Shown in pieces: positions 35,003 through 44,881 of a stretch of 64,000 nt of DNA. Origin of the DNA: Thermoplasmata archaeon (GTDB taxonomy: Archaea > Thermoplasmatota > Thermoplasmata > Halarchaeoplasmatales > Halarchaeoplasmataceae); the NCBI GenBank assembly GCA_003552585.1, contig PUNK01000014.1, positions 1 to 64,000 of the forward strand, written 5' to 3'. The notes under the pieces are model-generated. The model saw only the letters and a list, made by a program, of their open reading frames with translations, had not been told where the DNA came from and ran no database searches. A program made the position numbers and the translations under genes. Position 1 is the stretch's first letter. Every line of letters begins with the position of its first letter.

Positions 35003-36646
35003 TCATAACCTTTCGAGATATATTTCAAAACCGACTGTAGGATGTTCCAATCCAAAATTAGAGATGATCTCCGGATGAATCTCTCCAAAGAATCCGATCT
35101 CTTTATCATCTGTGCGTATCGATGCACATCGTCCTTCGATAAAGCTTTGGTGGGAACGAGGTTCGATAGTAGTATCGATACCTAGCCCTTCCATCAACCC
35201 CTGGATCAATGATTTGATGTCTGTGAAGCCTACTTCCGCGCCAAAATGTACTCCTGCAGCCCTAGTTTCCTGCAGATTGTTATAAACGACATCACCTATC
35301 TCATAAAATTTTTGAGGTAATGGATGTTTACGATTGCTTCTAAGGTTAGACATGAGTGATGGTAAGAGCCACTTTCTTAAACATGACCCTTCGTCAGTTA
35401 CGGGATTTTCGATCAGTGATAGTCCGTCTGTCTGCACTCTCATCATATCCCCCTCAACCTCCGGACTACTGAGAGTAAAGTTCATCACCTCTGTGTAGCC
35501 GTAACCCACCAGTAATTCGGAAATGGCCTTCTCTAACTTTTTTTGCTCAAGAGGTTTACCCATGGTTGGTTCTTTTGGCATCTCACCTTCGAATAGATGA
35601 TAGCCATATCCTATGGCTATGTCTTCGATAAGATCCCAGGGGTGAAGTATATCAACCCTATATGGGGGAACAAGAGTTACGATTTCCTCGTCAGAAACTG
35701 TATCAGTCCCGTAACGCATCCTTTCCAAAGCTTTTTTAGTTTTTTGGACACCTAACTCGATACCTAGCAATTTTTCTGCTTCTTTATAAGAAAAAGAGAT
35801 CACTTCTGGTGATAGGTCCGGATAAACGTATTTTGATCCTCCATATGAAACCGTTGTACTTTTTATTGTACAACCTCTTTCTGCGAATAGGCTACACAAG
35901 ATGTTAAGGGAGTTTTCGAGTGCAGTTAGGTCGGTTCCAGTCATATCTATGAAAAGGGTTTTTGATTCTGAAGTCACCTCGGTAAGGACACCGTTGATTA
36001 TAGGGGGGAATGAAAGCACATCTCCCTTAGAATCTGTGATCAGCGGATACCTTTCTTTACCTTCCAGTATATATTTGAATTCCTGTCCCTTCTCATGCTT
36101 TTCTAGTATCTCCTCTAGATCCATTTTGTTTTTTTTCCCCAAGGGCACGAACTCTACTGAGGAAGGCATTACCGCCTCGTAGGTGAAAGGTGGTTTAACT
36201 TTGTCAAAATCATGTATCCCTATGGCAACTTTTGACCGATCCCTTCCCAATGTGAGATGGAGTTTCTCCTGAACATCCATCAAGGACTTCAACAGTGCAT
36301 CGGTCAATTTTACATCTTCGATCAGTGCTGTTACTATATATGGACGGACATCCTGGACGCTCAATTTTACATCCGTTTCTAGATCTGAGGTTTCAACATC
36401 ATATATAGGTAATCCTACATCTTTTTCGAGATATCCTCGTACGGATCTAGCTATTCCCTCAACAGATAGCATGTCACATCTATCTGGAAAGATCTCTAGA
36501 TCCCAATTTTTTCCTTCCGTCCGTTTGATCTCGATACCAAGCTTAGGTAAAGTCTGGATCAGTTCAAGTTCATCAGATCGACTCAATCTAGTCAGCTCGT
36601 CGGGATCGACCGATATCACTGGCATGAATTCAGTTATATCATTCAA
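35003..36646 (-). CDS. pheT: Phenylalanyl-tRNA synthetase beta subunit, archaeal type
   Basis: The 547-residue beta subunit, at the length of archaeal PheT (shorter than bacterial). It has the B1 domain near the N-terminus (KWDLEIFPDRCD-like segment NWDLEIFPDRCDMLSVEGIA), the B3/B4 tRNA-editing domain (about 85-270) and B5 with HPWDLIEDIAIGYGYH. The C-terminal catalytic-like fold ends EIHPEIISNFGLEHP. The alpha subunit is not adjacent. Divergent from scpB with 75 nt between the starts. Confidence 0.95.
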   Translation of the reverse strand: MNDITEFMPVISVDPDELTRLSRSDELELIQTLPKLGIEIKRTEGKNWDLEIFPDRCDMLSVEGIARSVRGYLEKDVGLPIYDVETSDLETDVKLSVQDVRPYIVTALIEDVKLTDALLKSLMDVQEKLHLTLGRDRSKVAIGIHDFDKVKPPFTYEAVMPSSVEFVPLGKKNKMDLEEILEKHEKGQEFKYILEGKERYPLITDSKGDVLSFPPIINGVLTEVTSESKTLFIDMTGTDLTALENSLNILCSLFAERGCTIKSTTVSYGGSKYVYPDLSPEVISFSYKEAEKLLGIELGVQKTKKALERMRYGTDTVSDEEIVTLVPPYRVDILHPWDLIEDIAIGYGYHLFEGEMPKEPTMGKPLEQKKLEKAISELLVGYGYTEVMNFTLSSPEVEGDMMRVQTDGLSLIENPVTDEGSCLRKWLLPSLMSNLRSNRKHPLPQKFYEIGDVVYNNLQETRAAGVHFGAEVGFTDIKSLIQGLMEGLGIDTTIEPRSHQSFIEGRCASIRTDDKEIGFFGEIHPEIISNFGLEHPTVGFEIYLERL

Positions 36647-36721
36647 ACATATATGTCTTGTGGATTGTCGAAATTGAGTTTTGCGTTATATTATTATATA
36701 TATGTGTTATTAGGGTTTCTC

Positions 36722-37252
36722 ATGTCTGCAGAGGATGAAGGTTTCGATGAGGATATAGACCTGATAGTTGAATCCGTTCTTTTTTCAGCTGGTCGTCCAC
36801 TTTCCGTGCCTGAGGTAGAGGAGATAATAGGTATCGATAGAAAAAAGATTAGGAAGTCGATAAAGAAAGTGAGAAGGATGTACCAGAACCGTAAATCATC
36901 TATCGAAATAAAAAAGATAGGTTCGAAATTCTCTATGCAGTTGAGACCTGAATACAACACATATGGTGTGTTGGTCCAGGAGGAGGAGATGGAACAGGAT
37001 CTAGTTAAGACTGCAGCACTTATAGCGTACTATCAGCCCATCAGACAGAGTGAATTAAAAAAGATGATAGGAGACAAAGCTTACCGACATGTAGATGAGT
37101 TAAAAGAGAAAGGCTTGATACTTTCTGATAAAGAGGGAAGAACCTTTTCACTACGAACGAGCTCAAAATTTCAAGAGTACTTTGGACTCGAAGCGGCGGA
37201 TAGAGATGAATTAAAAAGACTGATGGCAGAAAAAGTAGGTATACTGGACTGA
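36722..37252 (+). CDS. scpB: Segregation and condensation protein ScpB
   Basis: A 176-residue winged-helix protein of the ScpB family, the kleisin-associated subunit of SMC-ScpAB condensin. Two winged helices: residues about 10-80 (VESVLFSAGRPLSVPEVEEI) and 95-160 (TAALIAYYQPIRQSELKKM). The start is ATG 36722 (MSAEDEGF), about 32 nt from a TATA-like TTATATTA (36686-36693), which points to a leaderless mRNA; the longer frame from 36653 runs through the promoter. ScpA and SMC are not in the window. Confidence 0.9.
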   Translation: MSAEDEGFDEDIDLIVESVLFSAGRPLSVPEVEEIIGIDRKKIRKSIKKVRRMYQNRKSSIEIKKIGSKFSMQLRPEYNTYGVLVQEEEMEQDLVKTAALIAYYQPIRQSELKKMIGDKAYRHVDELKEKGLILSDKEGRTFSLRTSSKFQEYFGLEAADRDELKRLMAEKVGILD

Positions 37253-37258
37253 ACAAGA

Positions 37259-37981
37259 TCATTCCTTTTCCAGATCGTCCAATATATACTTGAAAACTCC
37301 CATCAATCTGTGATATTCCCACCGTGTAGTATTAGCCCTACCGAGTATCTTACGAAACATTATCTCCGTCTTTTCTTTCTTATGAGGTGGATATTCGATC
37401 GAGTCAAGTATATCTGAGAATCGAGCGATGACCCTTTCTCGTTGGCTTGTAACCGCTTTTTTTCCAGGTAATTCGAGTTCGAACAATTCTAGATCGTGTT
37501 TAGAGATCTCATAAAGGACTACACATGCTGCATGAGAAAGGTTCATGATAGGATATTCTTCCGAGGTGGGGACCTTTACAAGTCTATCACAGAGTTTAAG
37601 TTCTTCGTTCGATAAACCATGATCTTCTCTTCCAAAGATAATGGCTGAATGTCCGTGATAACTTTTGATGTCGTTTGCAATGATCTCCGGTGTTTCAGCT
37701 TGCCTTGTAAATTCTTTTTCTTTGTCAGTATGTATTCCACTCGTACCGATGACCATATCGAACTTTTTTGTTGCAGTGTTTAACTGAGAAACATGTTCAG
37801 CAGAATCGAGGATATCCGATGCATGCTTAGCTCGGATGTATGCATCATCATCCATGGAAACGGGGTTTACCAGGATCAATCGATAAAATCCAAAATTTTT
37901 CATCACTCTGGCTACTGCTCCTATATTACCAGCGGTCTTCGGTTCGACTAATATTACATACACGTGTTCTATCTTGTCCAT
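37259..37981 (-). CDS. trmJ: TrmJ-type tRNA 2'-O-methyltransferase
   Basis: A 240-residue SPOUT methyltransferase, likely methylating C32 in the tRNA anticodon loop. Motif 1 is VEPKTAGNIGAVARVMKNFG (about 12-31), the SAM-binding trefoil knot includes IIFGREDHGLSNEEL (about 120-134) and IMNLSHAACVVLYEI (about 148-162). Usual length. It ends 7 nt from the opposite-strand scpB stop. Confidence 0.9.
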   Translation of the reverse strand: MDKIEHVYVILVEPKTAGNIGAVARVMKNFGFYRLILVNPVSMDDDAYIRAKHASDILDSAEHVSQLNTATKKFDMVIGTSGIHTDKEKEFTRQAETPEIIANDIKSYHGHSAIIFGREDHGLSNEELKLCDRLVKVPTSEEYPIMNLSHAACVVLYEISKHDLELFELELPGKKAVTSQRERVIARFSDILDSIEYPPHKKEKTEIMFRKILGRANTTRWEYHRLMGVFKYILDDLEKE

Positions 37982-38009
37982 TGTTACACGACTGCGTTTG
38001 GTAATAGTT

Positions 38010-38025
38010 CTGTTAAAAATAACAG
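38010..38025. repeat. Perfect inverted repeat in the intergenic region
   Basis: CTGTTA, 4-nt spacer AAAA, TAACAG, flanked by TTTT on the right. It lies between the divergent trmJ and the peptide-binding protein gene, 29 nt upstream of the trmJ start. Could be an operator or hairpin. The rest of 37982-38271 is AT-rich and has no recognised gene except the promoter (TTTAAATA, about 38227-38234) of the transporter. Confidence 0.35.
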
Positions 38026-38271
38026 TTTTGCTACCAGTATGTTGATTTTGATGAACAGAAAGGACAAATTTTGTTCAGTCCCGTGTTCTCTAATATATGG
38101 TCATCAGAATAAATGTATCGGAAAAGTATATTTTATTAGAAAAACCGTTATCTTACTGGCCGCCGAAAAAATTTTGTAAGATACACATCCAATTTTATAA
38201 TGGAGTGACTAATACTGGGATAAACTTTAAATAGGATTTGATTCTTCTTTTGAATTAGAGGTAGACTAAAT

Positions 38272-41205
38272 ATGAAATGGAAAAAAATGATAAGTCTGCT
38301 GTTGGTAGCTACTTTGATAGGCAGCCTGTTTGTTGCCTTCGGTAGTGGATTAGCATCAGCAGACGGAGAATACGTTGACAGCATAACCATCGAGGTTAGG
38401 ATGGATCAGAGCGTAGGAATCGGTGATACCGCCGGAGGAGAGTTAGACGTATTTCTTCAGGCAGTAACTGGAGGTATATATGAGGGTGTTGACCCCGATT
38501 GGCAGGCACAGATAAGAACACTTGAGAGTTACGGCAGTTACAACAACATGTACTACAACTCTGCACACACAGTATCTCCTTATGAATCAGAGGTCGATGC
38601 AGGTGTGTATCAGTTTAATCCCTGGGCCATACGTGAGATAAGGTACGCAACTAACTGGCTAATAAATAGGCAGGAGATAGTAGAAGAAATCTACGATGGA
38701 TGGGCCATACCACAGTATTCAGCCCTTGGTTTGAGAAATCCTGCTTGGGATGAATACCTGCAACCAGTGATCGACGATCATGGAATAACCTTTGCTGGCG
38801 ATAGGGAAAAAGCAATCGATATGATTACAACTGCGATGGAAGAAGCTAGAGACAGCCCCGATCTTGAAGGGGAACTACAAATGGGAGACGACTACTGGGA
38901 ATACAGGCAGACTGCCGATGATGCCTGGGAACCCGTAGAAACCGTCGGTTTGGTACGTATCGAAGATGAGAGACTTGAGATCGGTCTTGAATTCGCAGAT
39001 AGACTTGAAGAGGCTGGTATAAAAGTGGAAACAAGAGAAGTCGATAGAACGATTACCGCACAGGTCTTCTTCGAGGAACCAGCAATTTTAGGCTGGGGAT
39101 TCTACACTGGTGGTTGGATTGCATCTGCAGCCGTCGCGTTCCAGCACACCGGTTTAGCACAGATGTACAGCCCGTTCTATGGTTTCCAACCTGGTGGATT
39201 CGTTTTTGGAGATTATATCTTCCAGAATGAAACACTAGATGACTTGGGTATGAAACTCTTCACTGGGGCAGTAGAGGACATGGACGAATACTGGGAAGAC
39301 ACACAAGATCTTATGTGGCACGGAGTTAACAGTGCTCATCGTGTTTTCATCAGCACTAGCCGAGATGTTATTCCTCTAAACAGGCACTCTGTAAAACAGG
39401 TTGCCACTGACGTTGTAACAGGTTGGTCAGATATATTCTCGCCACGGACCATAATGACAGATGATGGACATATGCACGCCGCACAGTACTCTGCAGGCCA
39501 GCTTTATATGGATAATTGGAATGCCATAGATGGTTCAAGAGATTACTACAGTCAACTTCAGCAAAGGATGACCAGGGATCACGCAACCTATCTGCATCCT
39601 GGAACTGGTCTTTACATGCCGATGCGTGTAGAAGAATATGATGTGTACCAGGACTTTGCTTGGGAAGAAGGCGAACTGATCAGAAATGTCGAAGTACCTT
39701 CCGACGCAGTCCAGTACGATGTGGGAACAGAGGAATGGTACGAAGTAGGCGATGACTTGAAAACCGCAAACAGGGTCATTTATGATTGGTCTGATACCCT
39801 TGGAACCTGGCATTCAGGACATCCGATAACCATCAGGGAACTCGCTGGGTATTATGCTTGGGCTAGGCAGTTAGCTTTTGGTGAAGAGCAGGGTGGAATT
39901 GAGGATGATGGTAAATTCCATGCAGCTTACGGAGCAGGAAGTAGACCGGTTTGGGAGGCTATCAAGGCTCTCGAATTCGATGAAGACGAACAAACGATCA
40001 CGATTTATGGAGATTATACCTTCCCACACGATGATCAGGTAGCTGGTTATTATGCATGGATGAATGAAGTACCATTGATCCTTTACGAAGGTATGACCCA
40101 TCTATACGGTGAAACTGAATTTTACGATGCGGTAGGAGAAGACAGGAACTGGATGTGGGGCGATGTAGGAGATATATGGATACATTGGTTGAGTAGAACC
40201 CAGGGTGAAGTCCTCACTTCGGTACTCGAGGAGATTATTGCCGAAGACTGGATACCGTATGGTTTGCGAGAGGAAGCGAACCCACCTGTTGAACCGTTGA
40301 CTCCTAGCGAACTTGAAGATGAGATAAACGCGCACATCGCTTTCTTCGACGAATTCGAACATTACTGGATATCAAACGGACCCTTCAGGATAACAGAACA
40401 CGATCCAGCTAATCTGGTAATTGGTATGGAACGATGGACTGAAGATGACGGTTATCCATGGCCACGTGACTACTGGAGAGACAGATTGCGTGTAGCCAGA
40501 CTAAGACTCGGCTCAATGGATGCACCAAGAAGAGCAACTCAGGGTGAAGAGATACCGATGAGAGTTCGCGCAACTTTCATAGAAGAGTTCCCGGTTAGAT
40601 CGACAAGAGCATTAAGAGACACTGATGAGTTTATGGAGACACCCCCTCGAGCAAGCATTGCCGATGCTGATGGCACTATAGTTTGGGAATCCGAAGATGT
40701 AGATCTTGTAGGTGGTTACTTTGAGGCAACTGTGCCCAGTAATGTAACAGCAGACGAATTAGAACCTGGAACTTATGAGGTGCGTATCGACGCAACTCTT
40801 GATATACAGATCGACGTACCACGTTCTTCATCTACTGTTATAATAACCGAAGAGGAGGTACCAGAAGGTCTAGTCAATCACTTCTTGCTGGTGACACCTG
40901 ATGAAGGTGAAGCACCATTGGATGTGGTAATCGATGTTAGCGTTGAAAACATCGGTGAAGAAGATGAGACCGATTGGGTTTACATAGGTGGAGAACCCGA
41001 ATTTGAAGTCACTGTACCTGCAGGCGAGACGGTTGAAGAGGAGTTCGAATACACATTCGAGGATGAAGGAGAATACGAAGTTACATTCGGAGACCAATCC
41101 GTAACGGTAACAGTAGAAGAAGATACACCTGGATTTACCTTCCTTGTGCTGGCAGTCAGCGCAGTATTGGCAGTGGTGTTCTACCACGTCAAGAAACGAA
41201 GATAA
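38272..41205 (+). CDS. Family 5 extracellular peptide-binding protein, membrane-anchored
   Basis: A 977-residue substrate-binding protein of the dipeptide/oligopeptide ABC transporter family. Signal peptide at 1-31 (ISLLLVATLIGSLFVAF, then ASADGEY). SBP_bac_5 body spans about 40-760, with insertions that make it longer than the bacterial norm (about 530). A beta-sandwich near 770-850 is followed by a CARDB-like module (about 865-950) and the C-terminal helix FTFLVLAVSAVLAVVFYHV with RR tail, so the protein is anchored at its C-terminus as usual in archaea. First gene of a five-gene transport operon. Confidence 0.9.
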   Translation: MKWKKMISLLLVATLIGSLFVAFGSGLASADGEYVDSITIEVRMDQSVGIGDTAGGELDVFLQAVTGGIYEGVDPDWQAQIRTLESYGSYNNMYYNSAHTVSPYESEVDAGVYQFNPWAIREIRYATNWLINRQEIVEEIYDGWAIPQYSALGLRNPAWDEYLQPVIDDHGITFAGDREKAIDMITTAMEEARDSPDLEGELQMGDDYWEYRQTADDAWEPVETVGLVRIEDERLEIGLEFADRLEEAGIKVETREVDRTITAQVFFEEPAILGWGFYTGGWIASAAVAFQHTGLAQMYSPFYGFQPGGFVFGDYIFQNETLDDLGMKLFTGAVEDMDEYWEDTQDLMWHGVNSAHRVFISTSRDVIPLNRHSVKQVATDVVTGWSDIFSPRTIMTDDGHMHAAQYSAGQLYMDNWNAIDGSRDYYSQLQQRMTRDHATYLHPGTGLYMPMRVEEYDVYQDFAWEEGELIRNVEVPSDAVQYDVGTEEWYEVGDDLKTANRVIYDWSDTLGTWHSGHPITIRELAGYYAWARQLAFGEEQGGIEDDGKFHAAYGAGSRPVWEAIKALEFDEDEQTITIYGDYTFPHDDQVAGYYAWMNEVPLILYEGMTHLYGETEFYDAVGEDRNWMWGDVGDIWIHWLSRTQGEVLTSVLEEIIAEDWIPYGLREEANPPVEPLTPSELEDEINAHIAFFDEFEHYWISNGPFRITEHDPANLVIGMERWTEDDGYPWPRDYWRDRLRVARLRLGSMDAPRRATQGEEIPMRVRATFIEEFPVRSTRALRDTDEFMETPPRASIADADGTIVWESEDVDLVGGYFEATVPSNVTADELEPGTYEVRIDATLDIQIDVPRSSSTVIITEEEVPEGLVNHFLLVTPDEGEAPLDVVIDVSVENIGEEDETDWVYIGGEPEFEVTVPAGETVEEEFEYTFEDEGEYEVTFGDQSVTVTVEEDTPGFTFLVLAVSAVLAVVFYHVKKRR

Positions 41206-41228
41206 ACTTTGTAAGGTAAAACCAAAAC

Positions 41229-41265
41229 CAAACCCCCTTTCCTTTTCTTTTAATTTTTTATTGAT
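41229..41265 (+). terminator. C-run plus T-rich terminator after the peptide-binding protein gene
   Basis: AACCCCCTTTCC followed by TTTTCTTTTAATTTTTTATTG. Probably ends most transcripts here, so that the binding protein is made in excess over the permeases; a TATA-like element before 41335 would restart transcription. Confidence 0.55.
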
Positions 41266-41334
41266 CTTTTTGATAACGAGATTAGATTAGAAGTCAAGTC
41301 ATCAAATATATGCTTTTATACATATTTTTCTTAT

Positions 41335-42468
41335 GTGTTTATGGCAATTTTTCCTGATGACCAAAAAACTTATATTCACAACTTACAGTATGATATATCG
41401 ATAACTATGCCAGCCTCATGGAAGTATTTCGCGTTAAGAACTTTGAATGCTGTGATAGTCCTGTTAGTTGTAGTCTTTTTGATTTCTCTTTTATTCAGTC
41501 ATTTAGCTGATGAACAACTAGAAGGTACCGTTGCTGAAGAAGTACGAGGTTATGCTCAAGGATTGCCTGAAGAAATGCCCGTTGAAGAAAGAAGGCAACG
41601 AATAGAGGAATATAGGCAGGAAAGGATAGATCACTATGGGCTTGAAGATCCATTCTGGGAAAAGGTTTTAAGACGAACGTGGGACACTTTCATTTTCGAT
41701 TTTGGAGATGCGAACTCGATGCAGGTTCCAGGTGGGGAAGGCTCAGCTGTTATTGAGATAATAATGCATTATCTACCCCGTACCATACTTCTTTTCACTA
41801 CTTCAGCTGTTATATACATTTTATTAGGCATCGCAGTTGGTCTCAAAGCTGCTCAGGTGGCTGGTACAAGACTTGACAAATTCTTATCGCTATTTGGTAT
41901 CGTAACTAGCAGTATGCCCATGTGGTGGGTTGGCATGTTAGCTATATTGATCTTTTCTTTTGGACTGGGCTGGTTCCCAGCTTCTGCGTATCCGTTCCCT
42001 GTGGGGGTGGAAGGATGGGAATACTATTCAGGTGTATTAAGAAGGATGATCATGCCGATGGCTACAATAGTGCTCGTGCTTTTCGGAGGCCGTGCTTGGG
42101 CGGTCAGAAATATGGTGACATCAGTTCTTCAGGATGACTACATCATGGCCGCTAGAGCTAAAGGTGTACCAGAAAAGAAAGTAATTTATGGACATACCTT
42201 GAAAACTGCATCTCCACCGATAGTTACTGCTGCCATCCTTGCTTTCCTGATGTCCATAGGTGGAGCGATGATCACAGAGGTCATATTCACATGGCCCGGA
42301 ATGGGTTACTTACTGCGCCGCGCTATTTTCGAAGCACACGATGTACCTGTGATAATGGGGATCGTGTTCATAACCACCTTCTTATGGGTGGTGGGTTATC
42401 TTATAGCTGACCTGGTATACGGGTATCTAGACCCAAGAGTAGAAGTAGGTGCAGAAAAGAAAGTTTAA
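41335..42468 (+). CDS. Peptide ABC transporter permease DppB-type
   Basis: A 377-residue inner-membrane permease. The first helix follows ALRTLNAVIVLLVVVF; five further helices come after an extracytoplasmic loop of about 100 residues. The EAA loop that docks the ATPase is DYIMAARAKGVPEKKVIYGH. Start uncertain: GTG 41335 or ATG 41341 lie close to leaderless spacing from AAATATA near 41305, while ATG 41407 (MPASWKYFALRT) gives the N-terminus usual for DppB. Upstream partner of the DppC gene. Confidence 0.9.
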   Translation: MFMAIFPDDQKTYIHNLQYDISITMPASWKYFALRTLNAVIVLLVVVFLISLLFSHLADEQLEGTVAEEVRGYAQGLPEEMPVEERRQRIEEYRQERIDHYGLEDPFWEKVLRRTWDTFIFDFGDANSMQVPGGEGSAVIEIIMHYLPRTILLFTTSAVIYILLGIAVGLKAAQVAGTRLDKFLSLFGIVTSSMPMWWVGMLAILIFSFGLGWFPASAYPFPVGVEGWEYYSGVLRRMIMPMATIVLVLFGGRAWAVRNMVTSVLQDDYIMAARAKGVPEKKVIYGHTLKTASPPIVTAAILAFLMSIGGAMITEVIFTWPGMGYLLRRAIFEAHDVPVIMGIVFITTFLWVVGYLIADLVYGYLDPRVEVGAEKKV

Positions 42469-42480
42469 GGTGATGAGATA

Positions 42481-43905
42481 ATGAGTATTCGATTAGAAGA
42501 CTACAAAGAGAGGATATCCAGTATTGCAAAAGAGTTCAAAGGCGAAAGGATGGGTATGCTAGGATTGGGGATTATCGTCTTCATGTTGATACTAGCAGTT
42601 TTTGCCCCTTGGATTGCTCCCGACACAGATGGTCGATGGGCAGACTATGACCGATGGGCAGATAACCCTAGGAACGCTGCTCCAGTCTGGGCGGACTATA
42701 TATTGCCCGGGAGTAGGGCCCCTCATGATATAAGGGAAGACTTCGATGATATGCCCACTGATGAACCTGGCCTAAAGGTGATAGAATATCATTATCATAA
42801 TGATTATGATTATCCTCCTGGAGATATTTCAATAAGAGTGCATGGTAGAGATGAATCAGCATCGACAGTACAGATATGGATAGATTGGATTAGAGAAGAT
42901 GGAAAGGAAATCACCCTTCTCGATACAAGCTCTACTGTAGGTGAAGAGTCAAGAGAATTTGAAGAAAGATATACTATCCGTTCTGATGCTGGAAGGGAAA
43001 ACATATATGACTGGGCTTATACATATCATATGGAACATCACCCAGATGATGAGGATCCTCCAGAGAGAGTAGATCCATCCCGTCCCCTCTTTGCTTACAC
43101 CGACGAAAACATATTACGAGATCCACAGTCACAACGAGGAGATTATGTTTTAAGGATTGAAATCCTCGGCGAGGACCTGGAAATTAATGAGGAAGCTTCG
43201 AGGGTGTTGTTTAGAGGACAGATTTATGGCTTGATGGGAACAGATTCTAATCGTCGTGATCTAGCACAGGGCTGGATTTACGGTGCCAGATATGCACTGA
43301 TAACAGGGGGAATAGTTTCGATAGCGAGTATAGCCATAGCTACTGTTTTTGGTATGACCAGTGCCTATTTTGGTGGATGGGTCGATGAGGCTATGCAGAG
43401 GATCAACGAGATCCTCATAGGCATACCCATGTTCCCTATACTTATCATCACAATATACTCTATAGGCAGGTCAATATGGGTCTTTGTAGCTGTTTACACA
43501 ATATTAGGTTGGCGTGGACTCGCCAAGATAATAAGGTCAAGAGGTATACAGATCAGGCAAGATACCTATGTGGAAGCAGCGGTATCACTCGGGTCTGGTA
43601 GCGGAAGAATCATTCTTAGACACATGGTACCTCAGATTTTACCATATGCACTGGCTGAAGGTGCATTGATGATACCAGCCATCATTATCGCTGAAGCAGG
43701 TTTGAGTGTTCTAGGATTAGGAGACCCAACCATAGTCACTTTTGGAAGGATGCTTGACCAAGCTAACCGAGGTGCAGCTACTGTTTCTGGCTATTGGTGG
43801 TGGGTACTCTTACCAGGCATAGGTATCATACTGGTTGGATTTTCATTTATAGCTGCTGGGATGGCTCTTGAACGAGTGGTCAATCCTAAGATGAGACAGA
43901 GGTAA
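42481..43905 (+). CDS. Peptide ABC transporter permease DppC-type with large extracytoplasmic insert
   Basis: A 474-residue permease. Helix 1 is at about 23-46 (MGMLGLGIIVFMLILAVFAPW). An insert of roughly 190 polar residues (about 50-245, GDISIRVHGRDESASTVQIW) precedes the remaining helices, compared with about 30-40 residues in typical DppC. The EAA loop is TYVEAAVSLGSGSGRIILRH. The insert may contact the oversized binding protein on the outer face. 12 nt after DppB. Confidence 0.88.
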   Translation: MSIRLEDYKERISSIAKEFKGERMGMLGLGIIVFMLILAVFAPWIAPDTDGRWADYDRWADNPRNAAPVWADYILPGSRAPHDIREDFDDMPTDEPGLKVIEYHYHNDYDYPPGDISIRVHGRDESASTVQIWIDWIREDGKEITLLDTSSTVGEESREFEERYTIRSDAGRENIYDWAYTYHMEHHPDDEDPPERVDPSRPLFAYTDENILRDPQSQRGDYVLRIEILGEDLEINEEASRVLFRGQIYGLMGTDSNRRDLAQGWIYGARYALITGGIVSIASIAIATVFGMTSAYFGGWVDEAMQRINEILIGIPMFPILIITIYSIGRSIWVFVAVYTILGWRGLAKIIRSRGIQIRQDTYVEAAVSLGSGSGRIILRHMVPQILPYALAEGALMIPAIIIAEAGLSVLGLGDPTIVTFGRMLDQANRGAATVSGYWWWVLLPGIGIILVGFSFIAAGMALERVVNPKMRQR

Positions 43906-43910
43906 TTCAC

Positions 43911-44879
43911 ATGAACGGAAGAACAATACTAGATGTAAAAGACCTTAGTACACACTACTTCACGTCGAAAGGTGTTGTAAAGGCTCTCGATGATGCTTCT
44001 TTTGAATTAAAAGGAGGACAATCTCTTGGAATCGCCGGTGAGAGTGGTTGCGGAAAGAGCACACTTGCATTCTCTTTATTGAGGATGGTCCAACCACCGG
44101 GCAGGATAGTAAAAGGGAGTATAATGCTTGATGGGGTAGATGTGGCTAAGTTTACTGAGAAAGAAGCTCGGAAAAAATTGAGATGGCAGAAGATATCTAT
44201 GGTGTTCCAGGGTGCTATGGACATAATGACGCCCGTATACACTGTAGGTCATCAGATGATGGAGCCGTTGTATTATCACAAGGGCATCAAAGGTAAAAAG
44301 GGACGAGAGATCTGCTATCGGTATCTGGACATGGTGGACCTAGATACGGATCTTTTCCATAGATATCCTCACGAGCTAAGTGGTGGACAGAAACAGAGAG
44401 TCATCATAGCTACAGCTCTTCTAATGGAACCCGATGTTGTCATAATGGACGAACCGACCACTGCACTGGATGTTGTGGTGGAAGCGAGGATAATGAACGA
44501 TCTTAAACGTCTTAAACACGAATTAGATAACAGCATGATATTCATCACGCACGACCTTAGTATACTTGCAGAGGTATCCGACAATCTTGCCATTATGTAT
44601 GCAGGTTGGATCGTTGAATTAGGTGATGCGAGCGAGATCTATAAAGATCCTAAACATCCATATACTCAGAAATTGATAGCTGCGATTCCAAGACTCCATA
44701 TGGACATGGATCGATTGGAGTATATCCCTGGTGCACCTCCAGAGTTAACGGATCCCCCCTCAGGTTGTAGGTTCCATCCCCGGTGCGAGCATGCGTTCGA
44801 CAGGTGCATGAAGGAAGTACCCAAAGAATATGATGTTGATGGTGTTCTCGTTAAATGCCATCTATATGCGGAGGATTAA
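43911..44879 (+). CDS. Peptide ABC transporter ATPase DppD-type
   Basis: A 322-residue ABC ATPase. Walker A GESGCGKST (about 43-51), signature LSGGQKQRV, Walker B VVIMDEPTTALD, His switch FITHDLS. The C-terminal oligo_HPY extension (GCRFHPRCEHAFDRC) is characteristic of peptide and nickel transporters. Pairs with DppF in a heterodimer on the two permeases. Confidence 0.94.
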   Translation: MNGRTILDVKDLSTHYFTSKGVVKALDDASFELKGGQSLGIAGESGCGKSTLAFSLLRMVQPPGRIVKGSIMLDGVDVAKFTEKEARKKLRWQKISMVFQGAMDIMTPVYTVGHQMMEPLYYHKGIKGKKGREICYRYLDMVDLDTDLFHRYPHELSGGQKQRVIIATALLMEPDVVIMDEPTTALDVVVEARIMNDLKRLKHELDNSMIFITHDLSILAEVSDNLAIMYAGWIVELGDASEIYKDPKHPYTQKLIAAIPRLHMDMDRLEYIPGAPPELTDPPSGCRFHPRCEHAFDRCMKEVPKEYDVDGVLVKCHLYAED

Positions 44880-44881
44880 AC

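Noticed and set aside
38010..38025. CTGTTA-AAAA-TAACAG as an intrinsic terminator.
   Set aside because: It lies upstream of both divergent genes, not at a gene end; kept only as a repeat.
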